DNA from: DATAWK01 sp036267255
Lineage (GTDB): Bacteria; Acidobacteriota; Terriglobia; Terriglobales; Acidobacteriaceae
DNA length: 64,000 nucleotides
Direction of reading: 5' to 3'
NCBI GenBank assembly: GCA_036267255.1
Contig: DATAWK010000029.1
Coordinates: forward strand, 124,001-188,000
A model generated the notes under the pieces. It was not told the origin of the DNA and made no database searches. It was given only the letters and a program-made list of their open reading frames with translations. The position numbers and the translations under genes are program-made. How positions within the stretch are numbered: position 1 is the first letter of the stretch; every line of letters starts with the position of its first letter. Shown here one piece after another: positions 8,059 to 16,488 of this stretch.

Positions 8059-9240
8059 TTATTTCTTTGTTGCCACCGCCTCGGCTTTTACGCCGGCTTG
8101 TTCGCGGAGCGCCTGGGCCTTGTCGGTCGCTTCCCAGGTGAAGTCCGCGTCGTTGCGGCCAAAATGGCCGAACGCGGCGGTCTTGCGATAGATGGGACGG
8201 CGCAGGTTCAGGCTTTCTATGATGCCCTTCGGCGTCAACTTGAAGTTGGCGCGAACCAACTCTGCCAACTTCTTTGGCTCAATGGTTCCGGTGCCGAAGG
8301 TATCGACCAGCACGCTGACGGGCTCGGCCACGCCAATAGCGTAGGCCAACTGCACTTCGCAACGCTCTGCCAGACCGGCAGCCACGATGTTCTTGGCGAT
8401 GTGGCGGGCCATGTAGGCAGCGGAGCGGTCAACCTTTGTCGGGTCTTTGCCAGAGAAAGCGCCGCCGCCGTGGCGGCCCATGCCGCCGTAGGTATCCACG
8501 ATGATCTTGCGTCCGGTCAGGCCAGTATCGCCCATTGGTCCACCGATGACAAAACGCCCGGTTGGATTGATGTGATATTTGGTATCGGCATCCAGCAGGT
8601 TGGAGGGGATGGTGGACTGGATAACGTGCTTCAGAATGTCGGAACGGAGTTGTTCGGTACCAATCGTTTCTGCATGCTGTGTAGAAATGACGACGGCATC
8701 GACACGAACGGGCTTGTTGTTGGCGTTGTATTCGACGGTGACCTGGCTTTTGCCGTCGGGCCGCAGGTAGCTGAGCAAGCCGCTTTTGCGAACTTCCGAC
8801 AGGCGCTTCACCAGTTTGTGCGCCAGAGAGATGGGCGTAGGCATCAGTTCCGCAGTCTCATTGGTCGCGTAGCCGAACATCATACCCTGATCGCCGGCGC
8901 CACCGGTATCGACGCCCATGGCGATATCGCCGGATTGTTTGTTGATGCTGGAAATGACGGCGCAGGTATTGGAGTCAAAGCCATACAGGGCGTTGTCATA
9001 CCCGATGGCCGCGACCACACCGCGCACCAGCGATTGAAAATCCACGTACGCGCGGGTCGTGATTTCTCCAGCGATAACCACCAGTCCAGTAGCGGTTAAG
9101 GTTTCGCAGGCGACGCGGCTGTGAGGATCTTGTTCCAGACAGGCGTCGAGAATGGCATCGGAGATTTGATCGGCGATCTTGTCGGGATGGCCTTCTGTAA
9201 CGGATTCTGAGGTAAATAAGAAACGGTCACGTTGTGACAA
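8059..9240 (-). CDS. metK: S-adenosylmethionine synthetase
   Basis: The enzyme makes S-adenosylmethionine from methionine and ATP in the cytoplasm. It has 393 residues, the usual length. Signatures are 'ESVTEGHPDKIADQISD' at the N-terminus, 'GAGDQGMMFGYATNE' near residue 115 and 'GGGAFSGKDPTKVDRSAAY' near 260. I chose the TTG at 9240 as the start. It follows GGGAGGAA at normal spacing and gives the family N-terminus 'MSQRDRFLFTSESV'; the frame continues 17 codons upstream without family similarity. Its own strong terminator lies downstream, followed by ada and ahcY. I saw no SAM riboswitch in the 164-base upstream gap. Confidence 0.97.
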   Translation of the reverse strand: MSQRDRFLFTSESVTEGHPDKIADQISDAILDACLEQDPHSRVACETLTATGLVVIAGEITTRAYVDFQSLVRGVVAAIGYDNALYGFDSNTCAVISSINKQSGDIAMGVDTGGAGDQGMMFGYATNETAELMPTPISLAHKLVKRLSEVRKSGLLSYLRPDGKSQVTVEYNANNKPVRVDAVVISTQHAETIGTEQLRSDILKHVIQSTIPSNLLDADTKYHINPTGRFVIGGPMGDTGLTGRKIIVDTYGGMGRHGGGAFSGKDPTKVDRSAAYMARHIAKNIVAAGLAERCEVQLAYAIGVAEPVSVLVDTFGTGTIEPKKLAELVRANFKLTPKGIIESLNLRRPIYRKTAAFGHFGRNDADFTWEATDKAQALREQAGVKAEAVATKK

Positions 9241-9404
9241 ATTATGTTCCTCCCAGGGGATGCAGGCGCGACCGGAAGAGAGTGAGCGCACCCGTTATCG
9301 GCAACATGGAGGGCCATAGCTTCAGGCCAGTCCTATCGCTCCTAACAGGCTATCAAACGGGCAGGGCGAGAACCAAATGGATGCAGCCAATGGGGAAGAA
9401 CAGG

Positions 9405-9944
9405 TTATTTTTGGGGGTATGTTGCAGCAAGCGGGGCTGTGCGTGAATGGCTGGTGCGGCCAGCCGTATCTGTATTGTCCGCGTACGAACTGGAAACGGC
9501 GGTGTGTTGTGCGCTCGCGGTGCGGGTGTGGATGTAACTCCAGACAAACCAACCGAAACTGGCAAGCAGCAGCAGAAGCACGCCTACACCAGTCCAGCGC
9601 AAGTGCGTGCGATGCTCCGAGGAGATGCGATTGTTGGAGATGTTGAGCGCAAACGAGGCCCAATCCTTGGATTCGGGCGTGACTACCGGTTCTTGACTGG
9701 CATCCAGATAACGACGGATCCACTCGTTTTCATCGAGGCCAAGGCAGCGCACGTAGCCGCGGACGATACCTTTGTTGAGGATTCCCCCGGGGAGCTGGTC
9801 AAATCTCTCTGCTTCCAGCGCTTGCAGGTTGCGCACGGCAACTTTGGTCGACGCCGAGATCCAGTCCAGGGAGACGCCGCGTTGCTCGCGCTCCTGCCGC
9901 AGCAGCTCTCCGAAGCAATGATCGTGATGTACCGTGGTGTTCAC
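9405..9944 (-). CDS. RodZ-like helix-turn-helix membrane protein
   Basis: A 179-residue protein with a RodZ-type cytoplasmic HTH (HTH_25) at about residues 10-80: 'FGELLRQEREQRGVSLDWIS', 'LQALEAERFDQLPGG' and 'KGIVRGYVRCLGLDE'. A linker and a single membrane span around 120-138 ('VGVLLLLLASFGWFVW') follow, with a short periplasmic tail of about 40 residues. In rod-shaped bacteria RodZ links MreB filaments to the wall machinery. Here no mre genes are adjacent and the C-terminal beta domain is missing, so this may be a short RodZ relative or a membrane-bound regulator. It is followed on the same strand by metK after 164 bases. Confidence 0.75.
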   Translation of the reverse strand: MNTTVHHDHCFGELLRQEREQRGVSLDWISASTKVAVRNLQALEAERFDQLPGGILNKGIVRGYVRCLGLDENEWIRRYLDASQEPVVTPESKDWASFALNISNNRISSEHRTHLRWTGVGVLLLLLASFGWFVWSYIHTRTASAQHTAVSSSYADNTDTAGRTSHSRTAPLAATYPQK

Positions 9945-10276
9945 ACGAGGACTCGTCGTAACTCTATATTTGAGAGCAGATTAAAACTTGCACCATTTCT
10001 GAGTCAAATGAAAAGGGCAAAAGCATGTTGTCATTAGCAAAGTAGATTCCGGTTAGAACCCGCCAATTGGTAGTACCATCGGCAGCCATCAGTGGGAAAT
10101 TAGTCTTTTTTGTGCAAAAGTGCTGATTCTCGACCACCTATCTATACTAAAGGAATACTGCCGCAGAGGAAACGAGATCTCCATCCCCCAACGCAAAAGA
10201 ACCAGGCGCAAGGAGGATGATTTCCGTGTTCTGATCGAGAGACTTTCCCGGTTACTGCGCCAATACACATAACGAT
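9945..10276. other. 332-bp divergent intergenic region with an orphan Shine-Dalgarno
   Basis: The region lies between the RodZ-like gene (minus) and the permease gene (plus). A TATACT hexamer at 10143-10148 is a possible -10 box, without a good -35. A consensus AGGAGG at 10211-10216 is followed after 9 bases by GTG (10226), which is in frame with the permease but meets TGA two codons later. The permease ATG at 10277 has no good ribosome site of its own. Confidence 0.4.
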
Positions 10277-11383
10277 ATGAATAAACTGATTCTAGGCAAC
10301 CTCCTGCACCGTCCTTTACGCTCCTTGCTGAGCCTTTCCGCCGTAGCTATTGAAGTGGTGATGATCCTTTCTGTAACGGCGATCATGTTGGGCATCCTGA
10401 ATGACTCGAAGACACGCACAAACGGTATCGGTGCGGACATGGTGGTGCGGCCGGCCAATGCCAGCTTTTTAACTGGTTTTGGCGGCGCGCCCGTTCCGGC
10501 AAAGGTTGCCGATGTGTTGGCAAAGTTGCCGCATGTGGAGGTGGCTTCGCCAACGATCGTGCAGCTGACCACCACAGCGACCGCAGTAGAGAATATTTAT
10601 GGTATTGACTACAAAAGTTTCAATGCGCTTCGCCCCTTTGTCTTTCTCGAAGGCACGCCATTCCATGGCCCCGATGACGTGATCGTGGATGATATTTTTG
10701 CCCGAAGCGACGGCGGCCACAAAATTGGTGACACGATTCAAATTCTCAAGCACCCCTTTCGTATATGCGGCATTGTTGAACATGGCAAGGGCGGGCGAAA
10801 GTTCATTCCCATCGGCACGCTCGGGGCATTGACTGGAGCCCCTGGAAACGCTTCGCTCTTTTATCTGAAAACGGATGGCCCCCAGTATCAACAAGATGTA
10901 AGGCGGGAGATTTTGGCTACTCCGGGCCTCGGTCAGTATCAGGTGCAAACCATGCAGGAGTTGCTTTCGCAGCTAACTCCGTCTCACATCCCAGCGCTCA
11001 CCATCAGTCTGAATGTTGTCATCGGCATTGCCATGATCGTTGGCTTCCTGGCAATTTTCCAGTCCATGTATACGGCGGTGATGGAACGTACACGCGAGAT
11101 CGGCATTTTAAAAGCCCTCGGCGCATCGCGGAGTTATATCGTGTCTGTGGTTATGCGGGAGACTGGATTATTGGCAGTTGGCGGAGTGATTCTTGGCATC
11201 GCGCTGACCTTTCTCGTAAAGGTATGGATGAGCCATAAATTTCCAACGACCCCATTTCACATCACATCGCACTGGATGATTTGGGGCTCACTGCTGGCCT
11301 TTTTGGGTGCCATGATCGGAGCTATCTATCCTGCGTATAAGGCAGCGCAAAAAGATCCGATCGATGCGTTGGCCTATGAATAG
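10277..11383 (+). CDS. ABC transporter permease, FtsX/MacB (DevC-like) family
   Basis: A 368-residue inner-membrane protein. It has one N-terminal span (~residues 18-40), a periplasmic MacB-type core domain (~45-240) and three C-terminal spans of the FtsX domain. The cytoplasmic coupling motif 'ERTREIGILKALGASRSYI' is near residue 272, and the protein ends 'YPAYKAAQKDPIDALAYE', both typical of the family. The size and layout fit DevC/MacB exporters, which need an ATPase and often a periplasmic adaptor. Neither is next to it here; it stands alone between divergent and convergent neighbours. The substrate is unknown; lipoprotein, peptide or macrolide-type efflux are all possible. The stop is 7 bases from the convergent acyltransferase stop. 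Confidence 0.85.
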   Translation: MNKLILGNLLHRPLRSLLSLSAVAIEVVMILSVTAIMLGILNDSKTRTNGIGADMVVRPANASFLTGFGGAPVPAKVADVLAKLPHVEVASPTIVQLTTTATAVENIYGIDYKSFNALRPFVFLEGTPFHGPDDVIVDDIFARSDGGHKIGDTIQILKHPFRICGIVEHGKGGRKFIPIGTLGALTGAPGNASLFYLKTDGPQYQQDVRREILATPGLGQYQVQTMQELLSQLTPSHIPALTISLNVVIGIAMIVGFLAIFQSMYTAVMERTREIGILKALGASRSYIVSVVMRETGLLAVGGVILGIALTFLVKVWMSHKFPTTPFHITSHWMIWGSLLAFLGAMIGAIYPAYKAAQKDPIDALAYE

Positions 11384-11390
11384 CAGATTT

Positions 11391-12518
11391 TTATTTTCCA
11401 GCTGAATGCCCTGTTGGTGAATTCGTCAGGGCTTCGCGGTATTGAAAACTGTTTTGCTTCCAACGCATAATCGGCCCCTCTAGAAATTGCCAGGAGATCG
11501 CCGAAACAGCAAGGGATGTAGCCAATGCTACCGGCACCGCAGCGATGTGCGGAAGATAGTTGCGCCAGATCATGTAAATGGGGTAGTGCACCAGATAGAG
11601 ACAATAGCTGATGGTTCCCAGCCAGCGTAGTCCCGCATTCCGCAACAGGCGGGGGAATGGCCGTTGCAGGCCACTGCAGGCCAGTGTGATCAGCAGAAGC
11701 AGGCCCCAGCCAGCCCATAGCAGGGTGTAATCCGTGGCATCGAAAATGCGCGTCTGCAATGGAGTTTTATAGGGAATTCCTGTAGCAAGATCGATCCAGA
11801 TTGCGCCGCCAAGAAATCCTATACATGCCAGATACAGGCGCCCAGCATTTTTTTGTGCCCACGGACGAAGAATTTCAGCGTGGTCTTTCCACAGGATTGC
11901 CAGCAGCGCGCCTGCTGCCAAAGAATCCATTTGCCCAAGGAACATTTCCTGAATGCCATGGGGATCGGGATAAAAAAATCGTAGCAGCGGTGTGAATAGC
12001 AAAACAATGGTCAGGAACTGCAAGAGCAGCTTGCGACGCGCCCGCGTAAAGACAATAAGAGGGGCCCATAGCAGGTAAAAGAACTCTTCTACCGAGAGAG
12101 ACCACAGAACAGAAATCCCTGCAATGATCCAGCCGGGATGGGGAAACATGTGCAAGTGCGTGATGCTTGGCGGCAGAATGGCCTGTAGAAACAAAAGATA
12201 GACCGCAACGGTGTTCCAGGGCTGGGCAAACCGGACACTGGCCGATGCAGTGAAGTAAATGATGAGCACCAAATAATAAATCGGAAAAATACGCAAAGTG
12301 CGCCGTACGTAAAAGGTCTTCAGGGAGGCTTGGGTTTCGGCGGTACGCAGAAGTATAGAAGTGATTAAGAATCCAGAAAGGACAAAAAACAAATTCACGC
12401 CTGCCCATCCCCATTGCGGACCAAAAAGTACAAAAGAGGGATGGTGAATATAGTGGCGAATCACTACGAGTGCGACCGCAATGCCTCGGAGACCGTCGAG
12501 TTCGCGAATGCGCTTCAA
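11391..12518 (-). CDS. Acyltransferase 3 family membrane protein (OafA-like)
   Basis: A 375-residue polytopic inner-membrane protein of the acyltransferase-3 family, which transfers acetyl or other acyl groups to sugars of surface polysaccharides, lipids or antibiotics. The N-terminal signature 'IRELDGLRGIAVALVVIRHY' contains the conserved His-bearing motif. 'NLFFVLSGFLIT' follows near residue 42, and about ten hydrophobic spans are visible. A C-terminal span and the end 'LEGPIMRWKQN' (FxE-P pattern) are also typical. The likely job is O-acylation of an outer-surface glycan. The neighbouring plus-strand oxidoreductase and glycosyltransferase genes would suit surface-glycan synthesis, but they are divergently transcribed, so the link is tentative. 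Confidence 0.9.
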   Translation of the reverse strand: MKRIRELDGLRGIAVALVVIRHYIHHPSFVLFGPQWGWAGVNLFFVLSGFLITSILLRTAETQASLKTFYVRRTLRIFPIYYLVLIIYFTASASVRFAQPWNTVAVYLLFLQAILPPSITHLHMFPHPGWIIAGISVLWSLSVEEFFYLLWAPLIVFTRARRKLLLQFLTIVLLFTPLLRFFYPDPHGIQEMFLGQMDSLAAGALLAILWKDHAEILRPWAQKNAGRLYLACIGFLGGAIWIDLATGIPYKTPLQTRIFDATDYTLLWAGWGLLLLITLACSGLQRPFPRLLRNAGLRWLGTISYCLYLVHYPIYMIWRNYLPHIAAVPVALATSLAVSAISWQFLEGPIMRWKQNSFQYREALTNSPTGHSAGK

Positions 12519-12711
12519 AAGTTTCTCAGGGGCCTTTCAGTTAGAAAGAAACCACGCGCAGATCGGATTGCATTTATAAGATGGCAATCGTCAGTGTACC
12601 ATCCGCAATTACTTCACTCGCGCAGCAAAACGATTGCACTGTGCGCGGGAATCAGTCACAATCAATGGAGCTTGCAGACAATATAAGCCGCGCCTGTCGT
12701 GGTCCCAAAGA

Positions 12712-14295
12712 ATGAAAAAAACTGTCATTGTCATAGGTGCAGGTCCGGCTGGTCTTACAGCAAGTCTGGAACTGCTGCGCCGCTCCGATATTCACCCGAT
12801 TGTCCTGGAGGCAAGCGATGAAATCGGTGGCATTTCGCGCACCATCCGTTACAAAGGGAACCGGATGGATATTGGCGGCCATCGTTTCTTCTCAAAGTCC
12901 GACAAGGTGATGGAGTGGTGGCTGGAATTGATGCCTGCGGCCCTGGCCGAGGGCGATGGCGCGACGGTTCCCATCAGTTACCAGAATAAACAGCGAGCCA
13001 TTGCACCCGGGAACAACGGCGCTGCCAACATGGACGATGACCTGGTGATGTTGGTGCGTCCGCGTAAAAGCCGGATCTATTTTCTGAGACAGTTTTTTGA
13101 CTATCCAATCAAACTGACCGGTGATACGTTGCGCGGTCTGGGTGTAGTACGTACATGTAAGGTAGGCATCAGCTATTTTGCTGCCAAGATTGTGCCACGA
13201 AAGCCGGAAAAGTCTTTGGAAGATTTCGTGGTGAATCGCTTCGGGAAGCAGCTCTATCAGTTATTTTTTGAGTCTTACACGGAGAAAGTCTGGGGTGTGC
13301 ACCCCCGCAAGATCAGTGCCGAGTGGGGAGCGCAGCGCATCAAAGGATTGTCCTTGACCAGCGCCGTTCGCCACTTTGCCAAGCAGGCGTTCTCCAAAAA
13401 GAAAAAAGAGACAGGGGATTTTAGCCAGAAGGGAACCGAGACCTCACTGATTGAGCGGTTTCTGTATCCCAAGTTTGGTCCAGGGCAACTGTGGGAGCAC
13501 GTTGCGTCGCAGGTGATCGAGCGTGGCGGAGAGATCCACATGCAGACGCGCGTTACGCAATTGAAAACGGACGGGAGCAAAATTGTTGAAGTTGGCGCCA
13601 CAGATGCAAACGGACAGATGCACTGGTTCAAGGCGGACTACGTGATCTCCACGATGCCGATTCGACATTTGATCCGCAGTCTGCAATGCGATGTGCCTGA
13701 GGAAGTGATCCAAGTCAGCAATGGGCTGATCTATCGCGACTTTATTACTGTTGGATTGCTGGTCAACCGCTTGCTGGTTACAGAGCCGGATGGCACCCCG
13801 CTGAAAGATACATGGATTTATATCCAGGAGCCGGATGTGAAGGTAGGACGGCTCCAGATATTTAATAACTGGAGTCCGTGGATGGTTGCCGATCCATCGA
13901 AAATGTGGATTGGGATGGAGTATTTCTGCAACGATACGGACGATTTGTGGAAAATGCCGGATGACGCAATTCGAGAATTTGCCGTGACCGAAATGGAGAA
14001 GATCGGCATGCTTCAAAAGAGCGATGTCCTCGATGGCCATGTGGTTCGTGTTCCTAAAACCTATCCTGCGTACTTTGGCACCTATGACCAATTTCCTGTG
14101 ATCCAGAAATTTACCGATCAGTTCGAGAATTTATTTCTGGTGGGCCGCAATGGTATGCATAAGTACAACAATCAGGATCATTCGATGCTGACTGCCATGA
14201 GCGCCGTAGATAACATTCTGGATGGAACGCGTAGTAAAGAAAATATCTGGGACATTAACACGGAACAGGAGTATCACGAAGAAAAGCGCTCCTGA
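12712..14295 (+). CDS. NAD(P)/FAD-dependent oxidoreductase (UDP-galactopyranose mutase / PPOX-like)
   Basis: A 527-residue flavoprotein. It starts with a Rossmann FAD motif ('VIVIGAGPAGLTASLELL', residues 4-21) followed by the second ADP/flavin contact 'EIGGISRTI' and 'DIGGHRFFSKSD'. Other marks are 'ESYTEKVWGVHPRKISAEWG' near residue 200 and a C-terminal FAD strip 'LFLVGRNGMHKYNNQDHS'. This architecture is shared by protoporphyrinogen-oxidase-like, amine-oxidase-like and UDP-galactopyranose-mutase-like proteins. In many bacteria this subgroup lies in surface-polysaccharide loci. ATG 12712 is the start matching the FAD motif, although the frame runs 26 codons further upstream. The next gene, 73 bases later, is a membrane glycosyltransferase, consistent with glycan or lipid-carrier modification (inference). 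Confidence 0.8.
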   Translation: MKKTVIVIGAGPAGLTASLELLRRSDIHPIVLEASDEIGGISRTIRYKGNRMDIGGHRFFSKSDKVMEWWLELMPAALAEGDGATVPISYQNKQRAIAPGNNGAANMDDDLVMLVRPRKSRIYFLRQFFDYPIKLTGDTLRGLGVVRTCKVGISYFAAKIVPRKPEKSLEDFVVNRFGKQLYQLFFESYTEKVWGVHPRKISAEWGAQRIKGLSLTSAVRHFAKQAFSKKKKETGDFSQKGTETSLIERFLYPKFGPGQLWEHVASQVIERGGEIHMQTRVTQLKTDGSKIVEVGATDANGQMHWFKADYVISTMPIRHLIRSLQCDVPEEVIQVSNGLIYRDFITVGLLVNRLLVTEPDGTPLKDTWIYIQEPDVKVGRLQIFNNWSPWMVADPSKMWIGMEYFCNDTDDLWKMPDDAIREFAVTEMEKIGMLQKSDVLDGHVVRVPKTYPAYFGTYDQFPVIQKFTDQFENLFLVGRNGMHKYNNQDHSMLTAMSAVDNILDGTRSKENIWDINTEQEYHEEKRS

Positions 14296-14368
14296 TCCGG
14301 GGAGTAAGCTTGCCTGCAATTGTTCTGTGTCCAGATCATTCCCACGAAGCTCAAGGTTATGACCTACA

Positions 14369-15895
14369 GTGAAAGCGTTCGCCACAACTGCGCAGCGGAA
14401 AAAATATGTTTTTCTTCTGCTGCTTCTGACTGTGGGTATGCTGGGCCTGCGGCTGTGGCATTTAAAAGCGGATTTCCCCAGCGGTAGTATCTGGATACAG
14501 GACAGCGCGAAGTACACCGATGAGGGCTGGTATACCAACGCAGCGCTGAACCATATTATTTTTGGCCATTGGTACCTGCCCGGCGACTGGAGCCCGGCGG
14601 TAGCCATGCCAGTCTGGCCATGGATGATCGGCGTCCTCTTTCACTTCACAGGTATCAGTATCGTTGCCGCTCGCGTGCTGGAGGTGGTGTGCAGTTGGCT
14701 ATCGGTTCTGATGGCCTATCTGGTGGTCCGGCAGTATCGCTCTGCATATTTAGGGGTGATCGTTGCGTTTCTGATTGCGTGCAATACGCTGGGTTTTTTC
14801 TTCAACCGCCTGGCGATATTAGAAGCACCCGTGGTTCTGTTTATGCTGCTGGCGGTGTATGTTGCAGGGTACGTGAAACGCGATTCCTACTTCCTGGCTT
14901 TTCTAGTTGGAATCGCGTTTTGCGTTCTCACGCTGACCAAGGCTACAGGCCCATTTTTGCTGCCTGCTGTGTTATATCCAATCTGGGCAAAGAACCGTAA
15001 GAATCCTTCGGCTGCCTGGCGTCTTCTGGCGATCGCGTTTACAACAGCCATCGTGATTCTGCAGATAGAGAAGCATTTTGTTCTGCAGAACCATCTTGCA
15101 GACTATGGCGCATTTTTTGGGCCTATTCACCCGGGTTGCCTGATTGCGCATGCATTCCCAAAATTTGTGCGCTTCCTGCTGCGTGCGACGTGGATTGATC
15201 CGGTGTTGTATCCGATCGCTCTGCTGGCATTTTTTATGGCATTGTTTCGTTTTCGCTTTCTGTGGAAAGACACTCTTTTTGTAACGGCATTTCTTTGGGA
15301 GATAGGGTATGCCGCATTCATCATCTTTCATCTGGATGGCCCGCCACGCTATTTTGTCGTCTTGATCGTGCCGACAGTGGTGCTGGCGCTTCTATTTACA
15401 GAAGCGGTGTTGAAGCAGTCTCGCGCTGCAGGCATGGTTTTAAGCGCTCTGATTCTTGCATCGGTAGCGTGGAATATCGGCTATACGGTGCACTTTATGC
15501 TGCGGCCGCAATATACGTTGTTGAATGCCAGTTATGGAGTGCGGCGAGAAATTCGCTCTCACCCGAACTGGAGCCCTTTGCTAATGGGGCATGGCGCAGA
15601 TCAGATTTCTTTGATGGCTGGTGGCATGCCCACGGTGGATACGGACGGCGCCATGTCATTTAAAGAGAAACTGAAGACCTATCATCCGGGATGGTACATG
15701 TTCTGGGGAGAAGACCAGCCAGGCCGTGTGGAGGTACTGAACAGTGAAGACACGATTGTTACGGTGACACGATTCCCTGCTCTGGATTTTCCCGGCAAGC
15801 AGACACTGGTGCTATATCAGATAGCACCACGACCCATAGCCCTTCCGGTGAAGGAAGACTTATCGCGCGTCGATGCAGGAGTCTGTAATTACTAG
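14369..15895 (+). CDS. Membrane glycosyltransferase, GT39/ArnT (GT-C) type
   Basis: A 508-residue polytopic protein of the GT-C fold, which moves sugars from polyprenyl-phosphate donors to acceptors at the periplasmic face. After the first span the periplasmic loop holds the acidic pair expected at the active site ('KYTDEGWYTNAALNHI' near residue 50). About ten hydrophobic spans follow, and the C-terminal ~120 residues form a soluble domain. The start is GTG 14369; no alternative gives a better N-terminus. It follows the FAD oxidoreductase by 73 bases and is likely co-transcribed. Two further GT-C proteins occur in this window (41103 and 51305). The acceptor, lipid or protein, cannot be told. 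Confidence 0.8.
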   Translation: MKAFATTAQRKKYVFLLLLLTVGMLGLRLWHLKADFPSGSIWIQDSAKYTDEGWYTNAALNHIIFGHWYLPGDWSPAVAMPVWPWMIGVLFHFTGISIVAARVLEVVCSWLSVLMAYLVVRQYRSAYLGVIVAFLIACNTLGFFFNRLAILEAPVVLFMLLAVYVAGYVKRDSYFLAFLVGIAFCVLTLTKATGPFLLPAVLYPIWAKNRKNPSAAWRLLAIAFTTAIVILQIEKHFVLQNHLADYGAFFGPIHPGCLIAHAFPKFVRFLLRATWIDPVLYPIALLAFFMALFRFRFLWKDTLFVTAFLWEIGYAAFIIFHLDGPPRYFVVLIVPTVVLALLFTEAVLKQSRAAGMVLSALILASVAWNIGYTVHFMLRPQYTLLNASYGVRREIRSHPNWSPLLMGHGADQISLMAGGMPTVDTDGAMSFKEKLKTYHPGWYMFWGEDQPGRVEVLNSEDTIVTVTRFPALDFPGKQTLVLYQIAPRPIALPVKEDLSRVDAGVCNY

Positions 15896-15901
15896 CCTGT
15901 T

Positions 15902-16372
15902 TTAGATGTGGCAGGAAGTCACGCCACGTTTTTCGAGGTATTTTTGATGATATTCTTCGGCGCGCCAAAAGGCTTGTGCGGGGACGACCTGCGTAACAAT
16001 CGGCTTGGGAAATTTCCGCTCTTTTGTTAAGCGCTCGATAGTAGCGAGTGCCGCTTTTTCCTGCTCAGGCGAATGGAAGAAAATCACGGAACGATACTGC
16101 GTTCCCCAATCAGGCCCCTGGCGGTTCAGCTGGGTCGGATCGTGAAGGGAGAAAAAAGCATCGAGCAGCGCAGAGTAGCTGATCTTTGCAGGGTCAAAGG
16201 TAATCTCGACGACCTCTGCATGGCCGGTTTGGTCAGTACAAACTTCCTTGTACGTGGGATTTTCCTGCGCACCGCCCGCATAACCGACGGCCGTTTCCAC
16301 GACGCCAGGAAGTTGCTGGAACGCTACTTCCACACCCCAGAAACAACCCGCTCCAAACGTTGCCTTTTCCAT
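15902..16372 (-). CDS. msrA: Peptide methionine-(S)-S-oxide reductase
   Basis: MsrA repairs oxidised methionine in proteins using thioredoxin. The protein has 156 residues, near the short family length. The catalytic motif 'FGAGCFWGVE' puts the nucleophilic Cys at residue 10. 'VGYAGG', 'YKEVCTDQTGHAEVVEITFD' and 'HDPTQLNRQGPDWGTQYRS' are all family signatures. A Cys near the C-terminus ('GVTSCHI') can act as the resolving residue. There is no fused MsrB domain and no msrB nearby. The stop lies 6 bases from that of the convergent glycosyltransferase. Confidence 0.96.
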   Translation of the reverse strand: MEKATFGAGCFWGVEVAFQQLPGVVETAVGYAGGAQENPTYKEVCTDQTGHAEVVEITFDPAKISYSALLDAFFSLHDPTQLNRQGPDWGTQYRSVIFFHSPEQEKAALATIERLTKERKFPKPIVTQVVPAQAFWRAEEYHQKYLEKRGVTSCHI

Positions 16373-16488
16373 CCTGAATCCTCCGCATAGCGCATGTCGC
16401 TATGCCTTTGTCTCAAGTATAGCGAGCCCTGCATTTGGGTGTGCGGGGACTTGTCGGGAAAGTATGCAAATCTAACCGGAAGAAAGGT

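Noticed and set aside
5428..9099. Long plus-strand open frames opposite ahcY (5428-6702) and metK (8098-9099)
   Set aside because: They lie entirely opposite highly conserved genes, have no family features and arise from codon bias in the real frame.
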